Positions 45,524-57,579 of a stretch of 64,000 nucleotides of DNA are shown here, piece by piece (position 1 is the first letter of the stretch; each line of letters begins with the position of its first letter). The notes beneath the pieces were generated by a model. The model had not been told where the DNA came from, ran no database searches, and worked only from the letters and a program-made list of their open reading frames with translations. Source of the stretch: Acanthochlamys bracteata. Taxonomy: Eukaryota > Streptophyta > Magnoliopsida > Pandanales > Velloziaceae. The translations under genes and the position numbers were made by a program. The DNA lies in contig CM034126.1 of assembly GCA_019914995.1 (NCBI GenBank), positions 3,973,001-4,037,000 on the forward strand. Reading direction: 5' to 3'.

Positions 45524-48500
45524 TCAGGAACAGGTGGTCGGAGAAGGCAGAGAAGTTGGGTCGGCAGAGGAGGGTACATCGTTTCCAACACGGCAACCCT
45601 CAAGCATGAAGACAACGTCCGGCATTTCTGGGCGGTCAAGAGGATCAGGGGCAGTGCAGAGTAAACCAACTTTCACGCCCATCAAGAACTCTTCCCACTC
45701 GGATGACTCAGGATCGAGCTCCAGCAGCCCTGGTTCCATTAGCTCGGCCACTTGGCCCTGCTGCAGCTGCCGCTTCACCCACTTGACAATATCTTTGTTC
45801 ATTGCGCTTTCTTCACCATTACCACCTCCACTGAACATTCCTGGCTGTCGGCCTGTCAACAGCTCCAGCAGCACTATTCCAAAGCTGTACACATCTCCCT
45901 CCCTTGTCGCTTGCCCTGCCGCTGCTGCGTCTGGGGCGACATACCCCAGTGATCCTACCGGGCGTGTCCCGGACGTTGATGCAGCTTCTGCAGCAGCCCC
46001 CATAGTAACCGTCATCCGCTCCAGACCAAAGTCAGACAGGTGCGGCTCAAAGTCCGCATCAAACATCACGTTCTGTGGCTTCACATCACCGTGCACCACA
46101 CCAGATACGTGAAGTAAGGCCAACCCCCGTGCCACACCCAGGGCGATCAAATGCCGCATTGGCCAGTTGAGAATGTGCCCATCCAGGTGAGATGCTTCCT
46201 GCAGCAAGGTTGCTAGATTGCCGTTGGGCATGTAGTCGTAAACAAGCAATCGAACATCTGGTGGTGGCCCAGCATAATAACCCCTTAGAACAGTTAAATT
46301 GCGGTGCTTCAATTTCCCCAATGATTCCGCTTCCTTCCTGAAAGCACCTTCCTCTACTACAACGGCACCATCAGCGGAAGTAGATGGCAACCTCAGTATG
46401 GACAGCACAGTGCCATCATTGTAACAGGCCTTGAACACCAGACCGTGTCTTCCACGGCTAAGCACATTCTCCTCATCAAACTGCCTGGTTGCCTCTACAG
46501 TCTCTGCATAGCTAATTCTGTTAGTGAACATGATAAGCTTCGCAGCTGGTGGGCCACCATTTTCCCCTCTGCTACTCCGGTTGCCACCAGCACTTGAACC
46601 ACTGCCTCGCCCTGGGCTGTGATGTTTAAGACCTGCCTTTCGATCAATGAAACAGAGCCGCCAACGGTGCATGCACCAGAGACAGCAGCAGCACAAGGAT
46701 AGTAGCACAATACAAGCGCCAACCACTAAACAAACAAGTAGAATCAATCTTAATATCCTCCGGCCCCTTTTATCTCTTCTACAATCCGAGCCTAGTGGCT
46801 GCCCACAGAGGTCAGAATTTTTGTCGAACACTAATGGATCATTGAAGCGAGCACCTAGCATGGGCGGGATTTCTCCTCCGAGCTGATTATCCGACATATT
46901 GAGATGAACTAGATCTGGAATGCGTGCCAATTCTGGTGGGATGTTACCAGTGAGTTCGTTTCCTGAGAGATCAAGTATTTCAAGCTTGGTGAGGTTGGAC
47001 AATGTGCTTGGAATCATTCCTGAAAGGTGGTTGTTGTCCAACCTGAGTGTTGTCAGTGACGAACACTCACCGATCTCTGATGGAATGCTACCAGAGAGCT
47101 CATTGTGACCAAGATCGAGCTCAGCAAGTTTAGAGAGCTTCGACAACCAAACTGGAATCACACCCGACAATTGACTGGAGCTCAGTTGAAGCTCAGTGAG
47201 GTTGGAACAATTACCAAGCTCCTCTGGGATGGCACCAGAAATGTTGTTTCTGGACAAAGAAAGCACTTCAAGGGATTGGAGATAACCATAGGTCCTTGGA
47301 ACCGGGCCGGAGAAGAAATTATCCGAGAGATTAAGCAGCTTTAAACTCCAGAGGCTGCTGAAGCCCTCAGGAACTGAGCCAGAGAAAGAGTTTCCAGCAA
47401 GAGAGATTACCTCAAGATTTGGCAATCCAAACAGCTCAGCTGGTAGCTCACCGGACAGATTCTTCAACATACTGAGGTCCAACGATCTCAGGTTCGTTAA
47501 ACTACCAATCCCTGCAGGAACACGACCTGCAAACCCATTCCTGCTAAGGTTCAAAGCCTTGAGCTCGCCGAGACTGTCAATGCTTCCTGGGATCACTCCA
47601 GACAGGCCATTTCCGGCGAGGTTCAGGAAAGTAAGATTACCTAGACCCGTAAAAGCAGAAGGGATGCCTCCGGTGAGTTGATTGTCACTAAGATCGAGAG
47701 TCTCCAGCTTCGAAAGACTACCGAAGCTCGCCGGAATACCTCCAAAGAAGAGATTATCCTCAAGATAAAGCTCATGGAGCCCTTCAATCCGGCCAAGAAC
47801 ATCTGGTAATTCACCAGAAAACTGGTTGGAACCAAGACCAAGAACCTGGAGAGAACCGCAGCGCTCGATCGCCACAGGTACAGGACCGGCTAGATTATTC
47901 CCCACAAGCCGCAACTCCTGCAGTGCATGAAGCTGGCCGATCTCCCTAGGGAGTTCACCAATAAGCCGATTACGGGAGAGGTCCAAAATAGTCAATGTGG
48001 ACACATTGGCAAGCCAAGCCGGGAAAGGGCCGGAGAGTTTGTTCTCCTTGAGATCAAGCACCTGTAGAGCACTCCAAACAGCTCCAGACGGCGGCGAAAA
48101 TAGCTTGGAAAATTCATTGAACCCAAGCTGAACTACACGGAGCGAGGGTGGCGATGAAGATGAATATTTGAAGAAAGTGGCGGAGGGAACAGGTCCAGAG
48201 AGACTGTTGTGAGATAGCGAGAGAACCCTGAGAGAAGGTATTCCGGCGACGGCAGCAGGCAGAATGCCACGGAGATTGTTTCCCTGAATCCCTAACTGAA
48301 TCATCGACGAACAGTTGGCTAGCGCTGCCGGTACCGTGCCTTCCAACTCATTCCAATCCAACCATAGATACTGCAAACTCTTCAACCCGCCGATAGACGG
48401 CGGAATCGTGCCGGTGATACGGTTGAATGAGAGGTTAAGTAGCTCAATCGACGAAGGGAAATTAGAAGGAATAGGTCCGGTGAATGCATTGGAGGAGAGA

Positions 48501-49033
48501 TCAAGATAGTTAAGGTTAGGAGGGAGTGTTGTTGGAACTTGGCCGGAGAGATGGTTTTTGGCAAGATTGAGAACAAGGAGAGAAGAAAGGTTTGCGAGTA
48601 AAGATGGAGGGATTGGTCCAGAGAAAGAGTTATACTGAAGGAAAATGGAGCGAAGATTTGGGGGAAGAGAAGATGGTAGATTACCAGAGATGGAGTTTGA
48701 ACGAAGGCTGAGTTTGGTTAGATAAGGGAGAGAAGAGAACACAGTGGGCGGTAGACGACCGGAGAGACGGAGACGGGGAAGGCGGAGCTCGGTAACATGC
48801 TGTTGCTGCTGGGGTGAAGAAGATGAAGCTGAGCACTTGATACCATGCCATGAACATGGAGCGTAAGGAAGAGATGGGTCCCAGCCAGAGAGAGCGCGCA
48901 GTGGATCGTGAAGTGCAGATCGGAGAGAAAGCAGCGCAGCTACTTCCGCCGGCGGTGAAGACGGTGGCGGTGAAGTTGAGGCGATGATGAGAGGGAAGAG
49001 TAGAAGGAAGAAGAAGAGCGAGGAAGAAGCCAT
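45524..49033 (-). CDS. LRR receptor-like kinase, At4g36180 type
   Basis: This is an intronless gene of 1169 residues. It has a signal peptide (about 1-19), an LRR N-terminal cap with LSGWDPSLPYAPCSWHGIKC, then more than 20 plant-type LRRs (NxLSGxIP pattern) to about 730 and a closing Cys pair (LCGQPLGSDC). One membrane span lies at about 760-788 and is Cys-rich. The kinase-like domain covers about 831-1150. The glycine loop is degenerate (SRGRHGLVFK). The usual VAIK lysine position reads LSILRLP, without Lys. The catalytic loop is HGDVKPQN (981-988), a non-RD form, while DFG (1001-1003) is intact and APE is APD. Arabidopsis At4g36180 has, as I recall, similar changes, so they look ancestral. 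The protein probably acts at the plasma membrane; its ligand is unknown. The TATA-like motif and purine-rich flank upstream fit a normal promoter. Confidence 0.93.
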   Translation of the reverse strand: MASSSLFFFLLLFPLIIASTSPPPSSPPAEVAALLSLRSALHDPLRALSGWDPSLPYAPCSWHGIKCSASSSSPQQQQHVTELRLPRLRLSGRLPPTVFSSLPYLTKLSLRSNSISGNLPSSLPPNLRSIFLQYNSFSGPIPPSLLANLSSLLVLNLAKNHLSGQVPTTLPPNLNYLDLSSNAFTGPIPSNFPSSIELLNLSFNRITGTIPPSIGGLKSLQYLWLDWNELEGTVPAALANCSSMIQLGIQGNNLRGILPAAVAGIPSLRVLSLSHNSLSGPVPSATFFKYSSSSPPSLRVVQLGFNEFSKLFSPPSGAVWSALQVLDLKENKLSGPFPAWLANVSTLTILDLSRNRLIGELPREIGQLHALQELRLVGNNLAGPVPVAIERCGSLQVLGLGSNQFSGELPDVLGRIEGLHELYLEDNLFFGGIPASFGSLSKLETLDLSDNQLTGGIPSAFTGLGNLTFLNLAGNGLSGVIPGSIDSLGELKALNLSRNGFAGRVPAGIGSLTNLRSLDLSMLKNLSGELPAELFGLPNLEVISLAGNSFSGSVPEGFSSLWSLKLLNLSDNFFSGPVPRTYGYLQSLEVLSLSRNNISGAIPEELGNCSNLTELQLSSSQLSGVIPVWLSKLSKLAELDLGHNELSGSIPSEIGECSSLTTLRLDNNHLSGMIPSTLSNLTKLEILDLSGNELTGNIPPELARIPDLVHLNMSDNQLGGEIPPMLGARFNDPLVFDKNSDLCGQPLGSDCRRDKRGRRILRLILLVCLVVGACIVLLSLCCCCLWCMHRWRLCFIDRKAGLKHHSPGRGSGSSAGGNRSSRGENGGPPAAKLIMFTNRISYAETVEATRQFDEENVLSRGRHGLVFKACYNDGTVLSILRLPSTSADGAVVVEEGAFRKEAESLGKLKHRNLTVLRGYYAGPPPDVRLLVYDYMPNGNLATLLQEASHLDGHILNWPMRHLIALGVARGLALLHVSGVVHGDVKPQNVMFDADFEPHLSDFGLERMTVTMGAAAEAASTSGTRPVGSLGYVAPDAAAAGQATREGDVYSFGIVLLELLTGRQPGMFSGGGNGEESAMNKDIVKWVKRQLQQGQVAELMEPGLLELDPESSEWEEFLMGVKVGLLCTAPDPLDRPEMPDVVFMLEGCRVGNDVPSSADPTSLPSPTTCS

Positions 49034-49248
49034 GGATCAACAGCAGAGATAGAAAACTGCTGCTGCTCTTCTGTTTTTCTAGAGAAAGAAGAAAGAGAGC
49101 GAGAGAGCGATGGTTTTGTCTCTTTTTTTTTCTTTTGATTTGATTTGATTTTTTTTGTTGGTTCCTTGCTTTCTTTTGTGGAGGAGTTGTAGCTCGAGCA
49201 GAGCAGGGTGCTCCAGAGCGGGGACGGAAACTTTGGAGAGGACTGGTG

Positions 49249-49258
49249 TTTTATATAA
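49249..49258 (-). promoter_or_regulatory. Candidate TATA box of the LRR receptor kinase
   Basis: The minus strand reads TTATATAAAA about 216 bases before the ATG. Between it and the ATG the leader is rich in CT, including TCTCGCTCTCTTTCTTC. The call rests on motif and spacing. Confidence 0.5.
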
Positions 49259-49820
49259 TTTAATTTCATTTCCCTCCTCTTTTTCCAAGGATTCCGTTTC
49301 AATATTGTAACATTATTTTAGCTATAATTGCTTGGACTTGTTTGACTCCATTATTATTGAAAAGATTTAATTAAACTGGTTAATTTGAAAAGGGTTACTG
49401 ATTGGTTGCTTGTCTAAGGCTTGAAGGTGATTGGTTTCTTGACGGGAAGGAAATTAAGTAAATTGAATATTGACCGTTTTTGACGGTTTTGGTTTTGCAG
49501 ATTTTGGGTACTTTTTTAAAATACTTATAAAACAAATTTTTTAAAAATAAATAATAGTTTAGAATTTAAAAATTTTAATTTTTATAATATATATAATAAA
49601 ATTTTATATATTTTTAAAAATTTATTAAAATATAAAACATTTATTTAAAATAATAAGTATTTAAAAAGAAACGTACGATTCACTTCGTCGCTTCCAGCGA
49701 ACCTTCGAAGAAAGCTACGGTAAACAGTAATATTCTTCTCTTCGGAAAATCACAGTGGCTACCAACAGTTTACTTTTCTCGTCCCAAACAAATTTGATAA
49801 ATCTAACCAAGATAAGTATT

Positions 49821-50077
49821 GGGAACGTTATGAGAGTGATTATAAAATAAATTTTTTTTATAATAAAACATATTTTTATTTTTTTAAAAGTAAATTTTAT
49901 TTTTTATTTTTAAAAATATAATAAAAATATATAATAAAAAAATTTTATTACGTAAAATTTTTTAATTTTTTTAAATTTTTAAATAAATTTTTAAAATATT
50001 TATAAAATATATATTAAAAAATATAAAATATAAAATTAAAATAAATATTTTTTTTAAAACGCAATTCCAAACGCTTC
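49821..50077 (+). mobile_element. AT-rich MITE
   Basis: It starts GGAACGTTATGAGAGTG and ends TTCCAAACGCTTC. The interior carries AAATTTTTAAATAAATTTTT, then TATTTATAAAATATATATT as in the other copies. Confidence 0.6.
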
Positions 50078-52833
50078 TTAGAAATGATAAACTATTTACC
50101 ATGGCTGCGCTAGCGTTATTTTACTTGGCAGCTTGAGTAAATATATAAAGAAAGTTGAACTAACTAAATTAATGTATCAACTCTTAGTCTCTTCTAATCC
50201 CAGATCAAATCCACTCATATTTTAAACAGAGGAAAAAAATGAAGTACTAGTCAATTACAAACAACAAATAAATTGAACACGAATAATTTTACCAATATTT
50301 TTTTCTTTTCCAGACTTAGTAGTTACCTTGATTTACAATTTACAGAAAATAACTCTGATGTAATTGCAATTACACTATTATATTTGGTGTCTTGCATGTG
50401 TTTATATGGCTGGCATTATAAACGCAAATGGTACTAGAGAAGAAGTAGGTAGGCTTTTAGAATCATATTTGTTTACCATTACCAAGGAAACAAATTATAT
50501 TTTGTCTGCACAACTTGCCAAGTAACATTTATGATGTGGAATTCAAAAACAAGTTTATGAAGTTACCTCAAGCGTAAACTAGATCTACTTCACAAGGTGG
50601 AGGTGTGGCCTGATCTCAGCCTTGACTCAAAATCTTCTTTAGACCTGATCAATTCATGAACATCAACAAGACAACAAGCAAATCTTAGACCACATAATAG
50701 TAGTTCCTTTTCGTTAGCTACTAACGTTGGGTTAGTTCCTGTTTTAGATCTTGGTAATCTGTCAAGCATGAAAAGGAAATTTAAGGACACTTAATGGATG
50801 CCTGAGCGTTTGCCACGAGTAGTGCATAGAGATTAAGGGGCCCAAATCTTTCAAAATGCAATGATCATCGAGGGTCCAATGAAACCCTCAACGTTCACTT
50901 CAAAAACAGCGGTGACTGGGATAGTTCATGACAGGGTCGGTAACATAAGAACCGTTGATCTACCCTGCCCTTAAGATTTAAAGATAGAGAGCGTGTAACG
51001 TAACTGAATTTCATAAAAATAAAAAATAAAAAATAAAATTTTTTAAAAATAAAATAAAAATAGAGTTCAGTATTTATATTTTAATAGTTTTTGAAAGTGT
51101 GTTGAAAATTGACACATATAATTGTATTGAAAAATATGTAAATAAAAAAATTAGAACTGAAATTTTGCATATAAAAATAAAATTCTGAATTTTTTGTATA
51201 ATTAAAATATATGAACTATTCAGAACTCAAAATCTTACGAAAAAAAGTGAAGTTACGGACATTTGAAACACGCCCAGAATGTAAATAAAAATCGGTGGCT
51301 TGCTACACCAGCCATGTGAAAATACTGAGAGCCTTAGATTTATCTCAATCTCAAGGCTCCTTTGCTTTAAAAAAAGAGTCATGGTTCACTTATACCTTGC
51401 TATATATATTGTCAAACACATTCAGTTAAGAGTAGAACCCTTTTTCCTAGCATCATAATCAGTTTTGCACCTGAAATCATCTTTTCTGAAACAAATGTTC
51501 ATTACGCAGGAGACTTCAGAAGGAATTAATGTAGTACTTTTAACTGTTGTTCCACCACATTTCGTGTTGGATGCCCAGGAAGAAATATATTTTTATTACT
51601 TCCCTGGTAGCTGGGTGGGAACTTGAAATAGAAAATGCACTCGTGAGGTTAATGAAACCTGTAGAAACGTATCAAGCTCTCTGAAGCTCTACTGAAGTAA
51701 ACAGCAGCAAATGTTTGAGATGTTCTGGTTTTACATTAGACCGACAGCAGCAGGAAGAAAATGCATGAGCAAATGAGCAGAAAATAAGTATCAGACAGAC
51801 GCATTCATCTAATCTTAGAATTTAAGATGCAGCCCTTTGTAAACATACGCATATCATGCATATACCTCTACCCCAATTCAGCCCGATATAATCTTTCTTT
51901 AATTACTATCCAGGACTGGATCAGTCGAGTACATAGGGCTGAACTTGCTCTACTCAACTAGTCTTAGTTTTACAATGTCTAAGGTGATGAGAAAAGCGCA
52001 TGCTCATAGTGACTGATTTGAACTGCATTAAAGCAAAAATATTTGATCTGTGTAGCATAATCCATCACCTCAGTCAAACCTTTTTTGTTGTAAATCATGA
52101 AAGCCCTTAGTCAAATATCGTAGTGCCTGATATAGCACACAAATATAACAATGTAAGATACTGGTACATAAAAACTAACTTACACAATAGCAGAATAAGA
52201 TTATATATAGTGCCTGATAAATAAGGCTACGCAGCTGGTGCTTGCATGATTCCCTATGAATTCAGTAAATTGGAAGGGTATGTACATCTACCAAGTTTAC
52301 ATCTTACAATACAAGTTTCGTATACTGATAGGATATGCTCAAAACAGAACACGAAAGAGCATACAGAATTGATCCTTCAAAAGCATTTCAAATAGAAACA
52401 AGCAAACGAAAGAGCATACAGAATTGAATTCATGAATGCGGAACTGAGTCAGCATAGACCAAACTACAAAACAACTTATCAACAAATCTTAACGGAAAAT
52501 TTTTTCTAGAAATGAAGAGGGAATCAGAAATCAAAATCAAAAGAAAATAATCTTATTATAGAAGAAAAAATCTTATGAACAAATCGAAATCAGAAATCTT
52601 ATCAACAACTCTAACAAAAAAAAATGACATGAAATCAAAGAAAATAGAAGAACAAATCGGAGAAAATTGAAGGCAAACATCAATTGAAGAAATCGAAGAA
52701 AAAATCAAAAGAAAAAACAGACGAAACTGAAGAATTCACATGACGTCGAAATTGACGAAATCAAATGTAATAAAAATGAAAAATTGTATGTAAATACAAC
52801 AACGTAACGTTACAAAAGAAATCTAAAACTTAC

Positions 52834-52905
52834 CTATCAACGGTCGCAAGACGCAAGCTAGAGGCGGATGATTGAATGAAGAGAAGAAAAGAAAACCACG
52901 TGTAA
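52834..52905 (-). ncRNA. Possible first exon of a non-coding or leader transcript
   Basis: On the minus strand a CACGTG box (52896-52901) is followed by a pyrimidine-rich stretch (TTTTCTTTTCTTCTCTTC) and then TTGATAG/GTAAGTTTT, a near-perfect plant splice donor. No coding exon downstream could be linked to it. The start and existence of the transcript are inference. Confidence 0.25.
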
Positions 52906-53570
52906 ATATAACAAAATTTTCTTCCTCTTAGTTACACCCAACATTAGAAATAAGAATAATAAAGATAAGTTTTACTTTTATGCTCTCAATCCAAATAGTC
53001 CGTAAATTTCAAAGTATTTTCTTTGCGTACACTTTTCTTGAAATTGAACTTCATTCCCTGAAAACTCATCCTGAGAAAAAACGATCATCTCCCAACACTC
53101 ATTACATTTTATCGCACCTCTTCCATACAATCAGAATACAATACTTCGAAAATTACTCAGAATATACGTGCAAACAATTTGAGACTAAATTTAATCACAT
53201 CGCTTCTTTAGATCAGAAAAATTGCCTAGGACGTGTTTACCAATATTTTTAATTCATTTTTTCTTCAAACATTCTACTTCTAATTTATTTTTAGATTAAA
53301 GTAAATACAAAACTAAATTTAATTTTATCTGCCCAAAATTCTACTTTTAAAATTCAAATTCAAAACAAAAATTTCTCTTAAAAAGTTTTAGTACTAGATA
53401 AATATAAAAATTAAACTTCCTTTAAAATTTTATTTTCTAAATAATTTATTTTTTAGAATGTAATTTTAAAAATTCAGCTCATAGAAAATGAAACGCCCTT
53501 AGTGAATAAAAACACCTGTACGATACATCTCCACTACAGTACCATGTAGAGGCTTCAGGAACTGACAAGA

Positions 53571-53793
53571 GTGCGGTTGAGTGTATTTTTAAAATAAATT
53601 TTTTTTTGTAATAAAAAATATTTTTGTTTTTTTAAAAAAATAATAATATATAATAAAAAAATTTCACTATATAAAATTTTTTTATATTTTCTAAATTTTT
53701 AAATAAATTTTCTAAATATTTATAAAAAATATATTAAAATACGAAAATAAAAAATTGAAAGCTGATTTTAGAGCAAGCAATGCAAAACGCTTC
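53571..53793 (+). mobile_element. AT-rich MITE
   Basis: It starts GTGCGGTTGAGTG and ends GCAAAACGC. It has the same core (TTTTTAAATAAATTTTCTAA, then TATTTATAAAAAATATATT). The copy at 49821 has a very similar right flank (ACGCTTCTTA). Confidence 0.6.
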
Positions 53794-54111
53794 TTAAAAA
53801 CCTTCCATAAAAAAATTGATACATGGCAAAAGGAAGTAACATGGATGATATCGATTTTCACAACAATTCTGACGATAACGTGCGACTGCTAACCCATGAA
53901 TTTTTTAAACTACTTTGATCTACAGTAATCACAAGTTACATCAATCTTTGAACATCAAACTACATTCAAACATCAGTAAACAGCTGCAAATCTCATTCAG
54001 CTATTATTTAACTAGCATAGAAGATGCGCATTCTACCGTATCAGCTTGATAAACTACATCAATTCTCAAAGCCCAAAATTGCATGGTTAACGTGGTGGGT
54101 GCAGATACTAC

Positions 54112-54176
54112 TTCCTAGTTTTCCGACTAAGGTACTCCATTTTCTAGTTTTTCGACTAAAGTACTCCATTTTCTAA
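54112..54176. repeat. Short tandem duplication
   Basis: TTCGACTAAAGTACTCCATT and TCCGACTAAGGTACTCCATT lie side by side with matching flanks, giving two units of about 33 bases. Confidence 0.75.
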
Positions 54177-55408
54177 CTGTTGACGGTAACACCCAGAATA
54201 AGGCACCTGAAGATTGATGGCAGCCTGACAAGATTTTGATCAATCACCGAAGTTCAAACTTCACTCTCTAGAATTGCTACTGAGGCGGGACCTTTAAATG
54301 ATTATGTAATTCGAATTGTAAATCAATCTAATGTATAAATGGAATGATTTCGGATCTTGGATAGCTGGAACATTTCCGGTGATACCATCTATGTGTCCCG
54401 CTGCCGCAAACTCTAGATTTGGTACCTTACATTAGAGAACAGACTTAGAAGGGCGGGAAATAATGGGATCAAATAACAAAGTGGGAAATGGGAAGGTAAG
54501 CATGGTGGCGCAAAAGATTGTTCTCGGGCGGGCTGCCCTGCCTTGACGTTGGTCGCTTTGAAGTGCCTAATAATTTGATCTAACCCCAAAATACAAGAAG
54601 ATAAGTTTAACAAAGATGCAAACCAGAAATATCATGCCAGCAGACCAGCTAGTGATAAATCTATGAACTTGAAAATATCATTTCAATAGTTTTGGAAGAT
54701 CAAAGACAGAAGTCACAACCAAACATCTAAGCAACCAAAACATGGATAGTTTTGAGCTCATTCATTCAAAATAAGAACACAAGTTTCAGATGTAAAAGTG
54801 AAGATCAATATGATGTTGAGGTAATCTGCAATGAGGCATCAAGAAATTATTCGGCTAGCTCTCCTATTTATCAGTTCTTCCTCTACTTGCTATAGGGATT
54901 CTAGAGAAAGGGGAAAAAAACACAAAAACATGCTAACCCAAGCTGGAGGGGTTTGTTCTACAATGCTGTACAAAGCACTTTGAGCAAGTCCTTTGGGGGA
55001 CGTTTGGGAGAGTGCTTATAAAAAAAAGCTTTTCACAAAAAGGAGCTTTAGGTACCTTATTTCATAAATATTTAAAAAAATAACAAATATACGTGTAACT
55101 ATTCCATAACCTAAAATTCATCCATATTTTTCAAAATTAAAAAAAATTCTAGAAAAATCGTGCATAATTGTTTTGGAGTTGAAAAGGAGCTTTTTGGGAA
55201 TGATAAGCATAAATCTATCTTGAATCATTAGTAACGGCAGGCACTCTGCGCCGTCCAGAGCTACTCTTCAAACATAAATCAACAATTTGGCAAAAATACA
55301 ATATCCACCAACCTTGCTCTATCTTGAAGCGGCGTGATGCATCATAGCAAATCGCATTGGCTGTTCCTGAAATACTGTTTTAGCAAAAGCAGCTTTACAA
55401 AAAATATA

Positions 55409-57579
55409 CTAATCATTGTTAGACTTCCTCTCAATGCTCGACTTGCTGAGGACAAAAACACCAAACACAATGAAGAAAGCACCTGCAAACCACTGGTAAA
55501 AACATATCTCATAAGAATTAACTGCAATACTGATTTATACACACTCTAAAGCATCAGAAAAATCCAGATGCAGAATACAGAATTCTTTACACATAAGATA
55601 AAACCAAAAGTAGACACTGCATGTAACCTACATCTTGAACCACAATAGGTGGCTGGACTCTGCTGAAGTTTTAACAGTTTATGAGCGTTAAGGGCCATTT
55701 CATGTTGTAAGAAAACTACAAAACCTTCATCTAAGAGTCTAAATGTGAGAAGATAGAAGTAAAATTCCTTGCTGTTATCTTAACTTAATCAAGCAATGAG
55801 TGTACACCAAACTAGTTCTGCAAATAGCATGACATCTTACACGATAACATACTCAAATGTGGTAACAAAAATCATGAAGTAAAAAAATGCCAGAGTAAGC
55901 AAAGAGCCTTAGAAGATTGTAAATTTGGGGAAAAGATCATCATTGATTCGTGACAAGAAGACCAAAGTAAGATGCAACGCAGTTTCTGAAATTTGATAGA
56001 AGGAGGGAGTTCAAGAGAAAACTGAAGCCATACTAGCAGCTTTGTATAATTGGTCACCTCCCATTTTGTGGCATAGGAAATGCATAAGCACAATGGTTGT
56101 ACAGCAGTTCCTAAGAATATTTAAACAAATATCTTGGGTTAAATGAGTTTCCAGCAAGTAACAACAACTTACATCCTGTGACTTATCATTTTAACAACAA
56201 ATTACATACTGTAACTTACGAATCATAAGATTATCAGCAAAGACCATATTTAAAATGGTTAACATTACAAGGTTAAAAGCTCATGATAACTTATCATTTT
56301 TAACAACTAAGAAGCATGACATGAAACATTGCAGGCGCTTCTTTGACACAATCTATGTGAGGAATGCCCCTGCTCCCTCTAACTCCAGTAGTTTTGAAGA
56401 AGTTCTTCCTCCATTCTCCCTTAAGCCCCCGACAAGACCTGATCTCACTTGCCCTCTTTTAGTGCATGTAGCTTCAAATGAATTCTAGAATAATACATAT
56501 CACTTCAACTCTGCCTTTTTATTTTATACATAAACAACCAAGTATCTCATTGAAAAGAAATCATACTGGAACACTAAGCAAAAAAAGCTAGGAGGACACT
56601 CGAGAAGCAAATCTAACAGCAGTAGATAAGTTCTCCAACGCATCCTAAATAATTCCGTAATCAACTTGCACTTATGTTTTTGGGATTTGTAATGTCCTTA
56701 GTGTAACTTGAAATTAATACTCTATGCCTGCATTCTGAAGCTTTTGGTTTGTACTCTCTAAATAAAGTGGTGGCCTTCAATTGCATCATTGGGATTGAAG
56801 GCGAAGAGCTTTAATACAACCATAACAGCAGAAATGGCATCTCCTATCAAAGAATACATAACTGAAAAACAAAAGATTTAAAAAAAACGTGAAACAGAAA
56901 AGCATGAAGAGCCAATATACTTTAATGCAAAACTAACAAAGCAGATATCTGAATCATCACTCAATCGCAAGTATGAACGTTATGTACCATACTAAAATTG
57001 TAGCTGCATTGCAATAAGGAAAACTTCAAATCAGTTGCCATTAGTTAAGCATGCAAGGAATTCACCTTGGAAGGAAGGGGTTCCGCAAACAAAAAGTATC
57101 CTGCTAAACCTGAAGACAGAAAGTTGGTTGCAAAGTTTGTCACCGTAGCTTGCAGAGAAGATAGGGCCTTCAGACTATTCACGTAACATCCCCACATTGT
57201 AACATTGAACAATATAACAAACGAATACTTCATCAACTGTCAAACAGCATAACAGTTCATCATTGTTAAACATTACAAGTTCCTTTCCTCTGAAAAAAAC
57301 AACCAAATTTAACAACTTTCTAAAAAAATCAAGTGCCACAATAATATATCGGTAAGCACTATCTCTTTCCTAATTGAAAAAAAGTGAATCAAATACAAAA
57401 AAAAAGAAAAGAAATCTTACGATCGAGATTTGTTTCACTAGAAATGTTTGTAGATCAATACTTCGAGATAAAAAAAACGTTAGGGATTGTAACGGCACCT
57501 GAGAAGAGAAGAACTTCGCGGAGATAGCGGCGAGGGCAGCGTTCAGGCCGGCGGCGACCGCCCAGGCGTAGCGTGCCAT
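55409..57579 (-). CDS. TMEM234/EamA-like small membrane protein
   Basis: Three exons on the minus strand, 57499-57579, 57066-57236 and 55409-55492, have GT-AG borders and phase-0 joins. They give 111 residues starting MARYAWAVAAGLNAALA. Four hydrophobic spans are visible. The strongest signature is FVILFNVTMWGCYVNSLKAL followed by SLQATVTNFATNFLSSGLAG and, in the last exon, WFAGAFFIVFGVFVL. This fits the TMEM234 family, related to small drug/metabolite-type (EamA) membrane proteins; the molecular function is unknown. An in-frame ATG 37 codons upstream exists but would add a non-conserved stretch. Intron 2 is 1573 bases long with no second gene seen in it. The C-terminus is short and basic (KSSIERKSNND). 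Confidence 0.85.

Larger units (their letters stand above)
49320..55408. other. Long spacer with MITEs and one possible non-coding exon
   Basis: No protein family was recognised in either strand. MITE-like blocks lie at about 49505-49680, 49821-50077 and 53571-53793, and another AT-rich element with GACGTTTGGGAGAGTGCTTA at about 55000-55200. A 31-33-bp duplication (TTTCTAGTTTTTCGACTAAA) occurs at 54112-54176. A strong donor on the minus strand at 52833 suggests a transcript. Confidence 0.35.

Noticed and set aside
45510-46112. 200-codon plus-strand frame
   Set aside because: It is the antisense shadow of the LRR receptor kinase domain, with low-complexity Ser/Pro content and no family match. 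Several other plus-strand frames up to 48509 are shadows of the same gene.
50590-50790. 66-codon minus-strand frame as an exon of the possible transcript from 52905
   Set aside because: No acceptor/donor pair or family similarity supports it.
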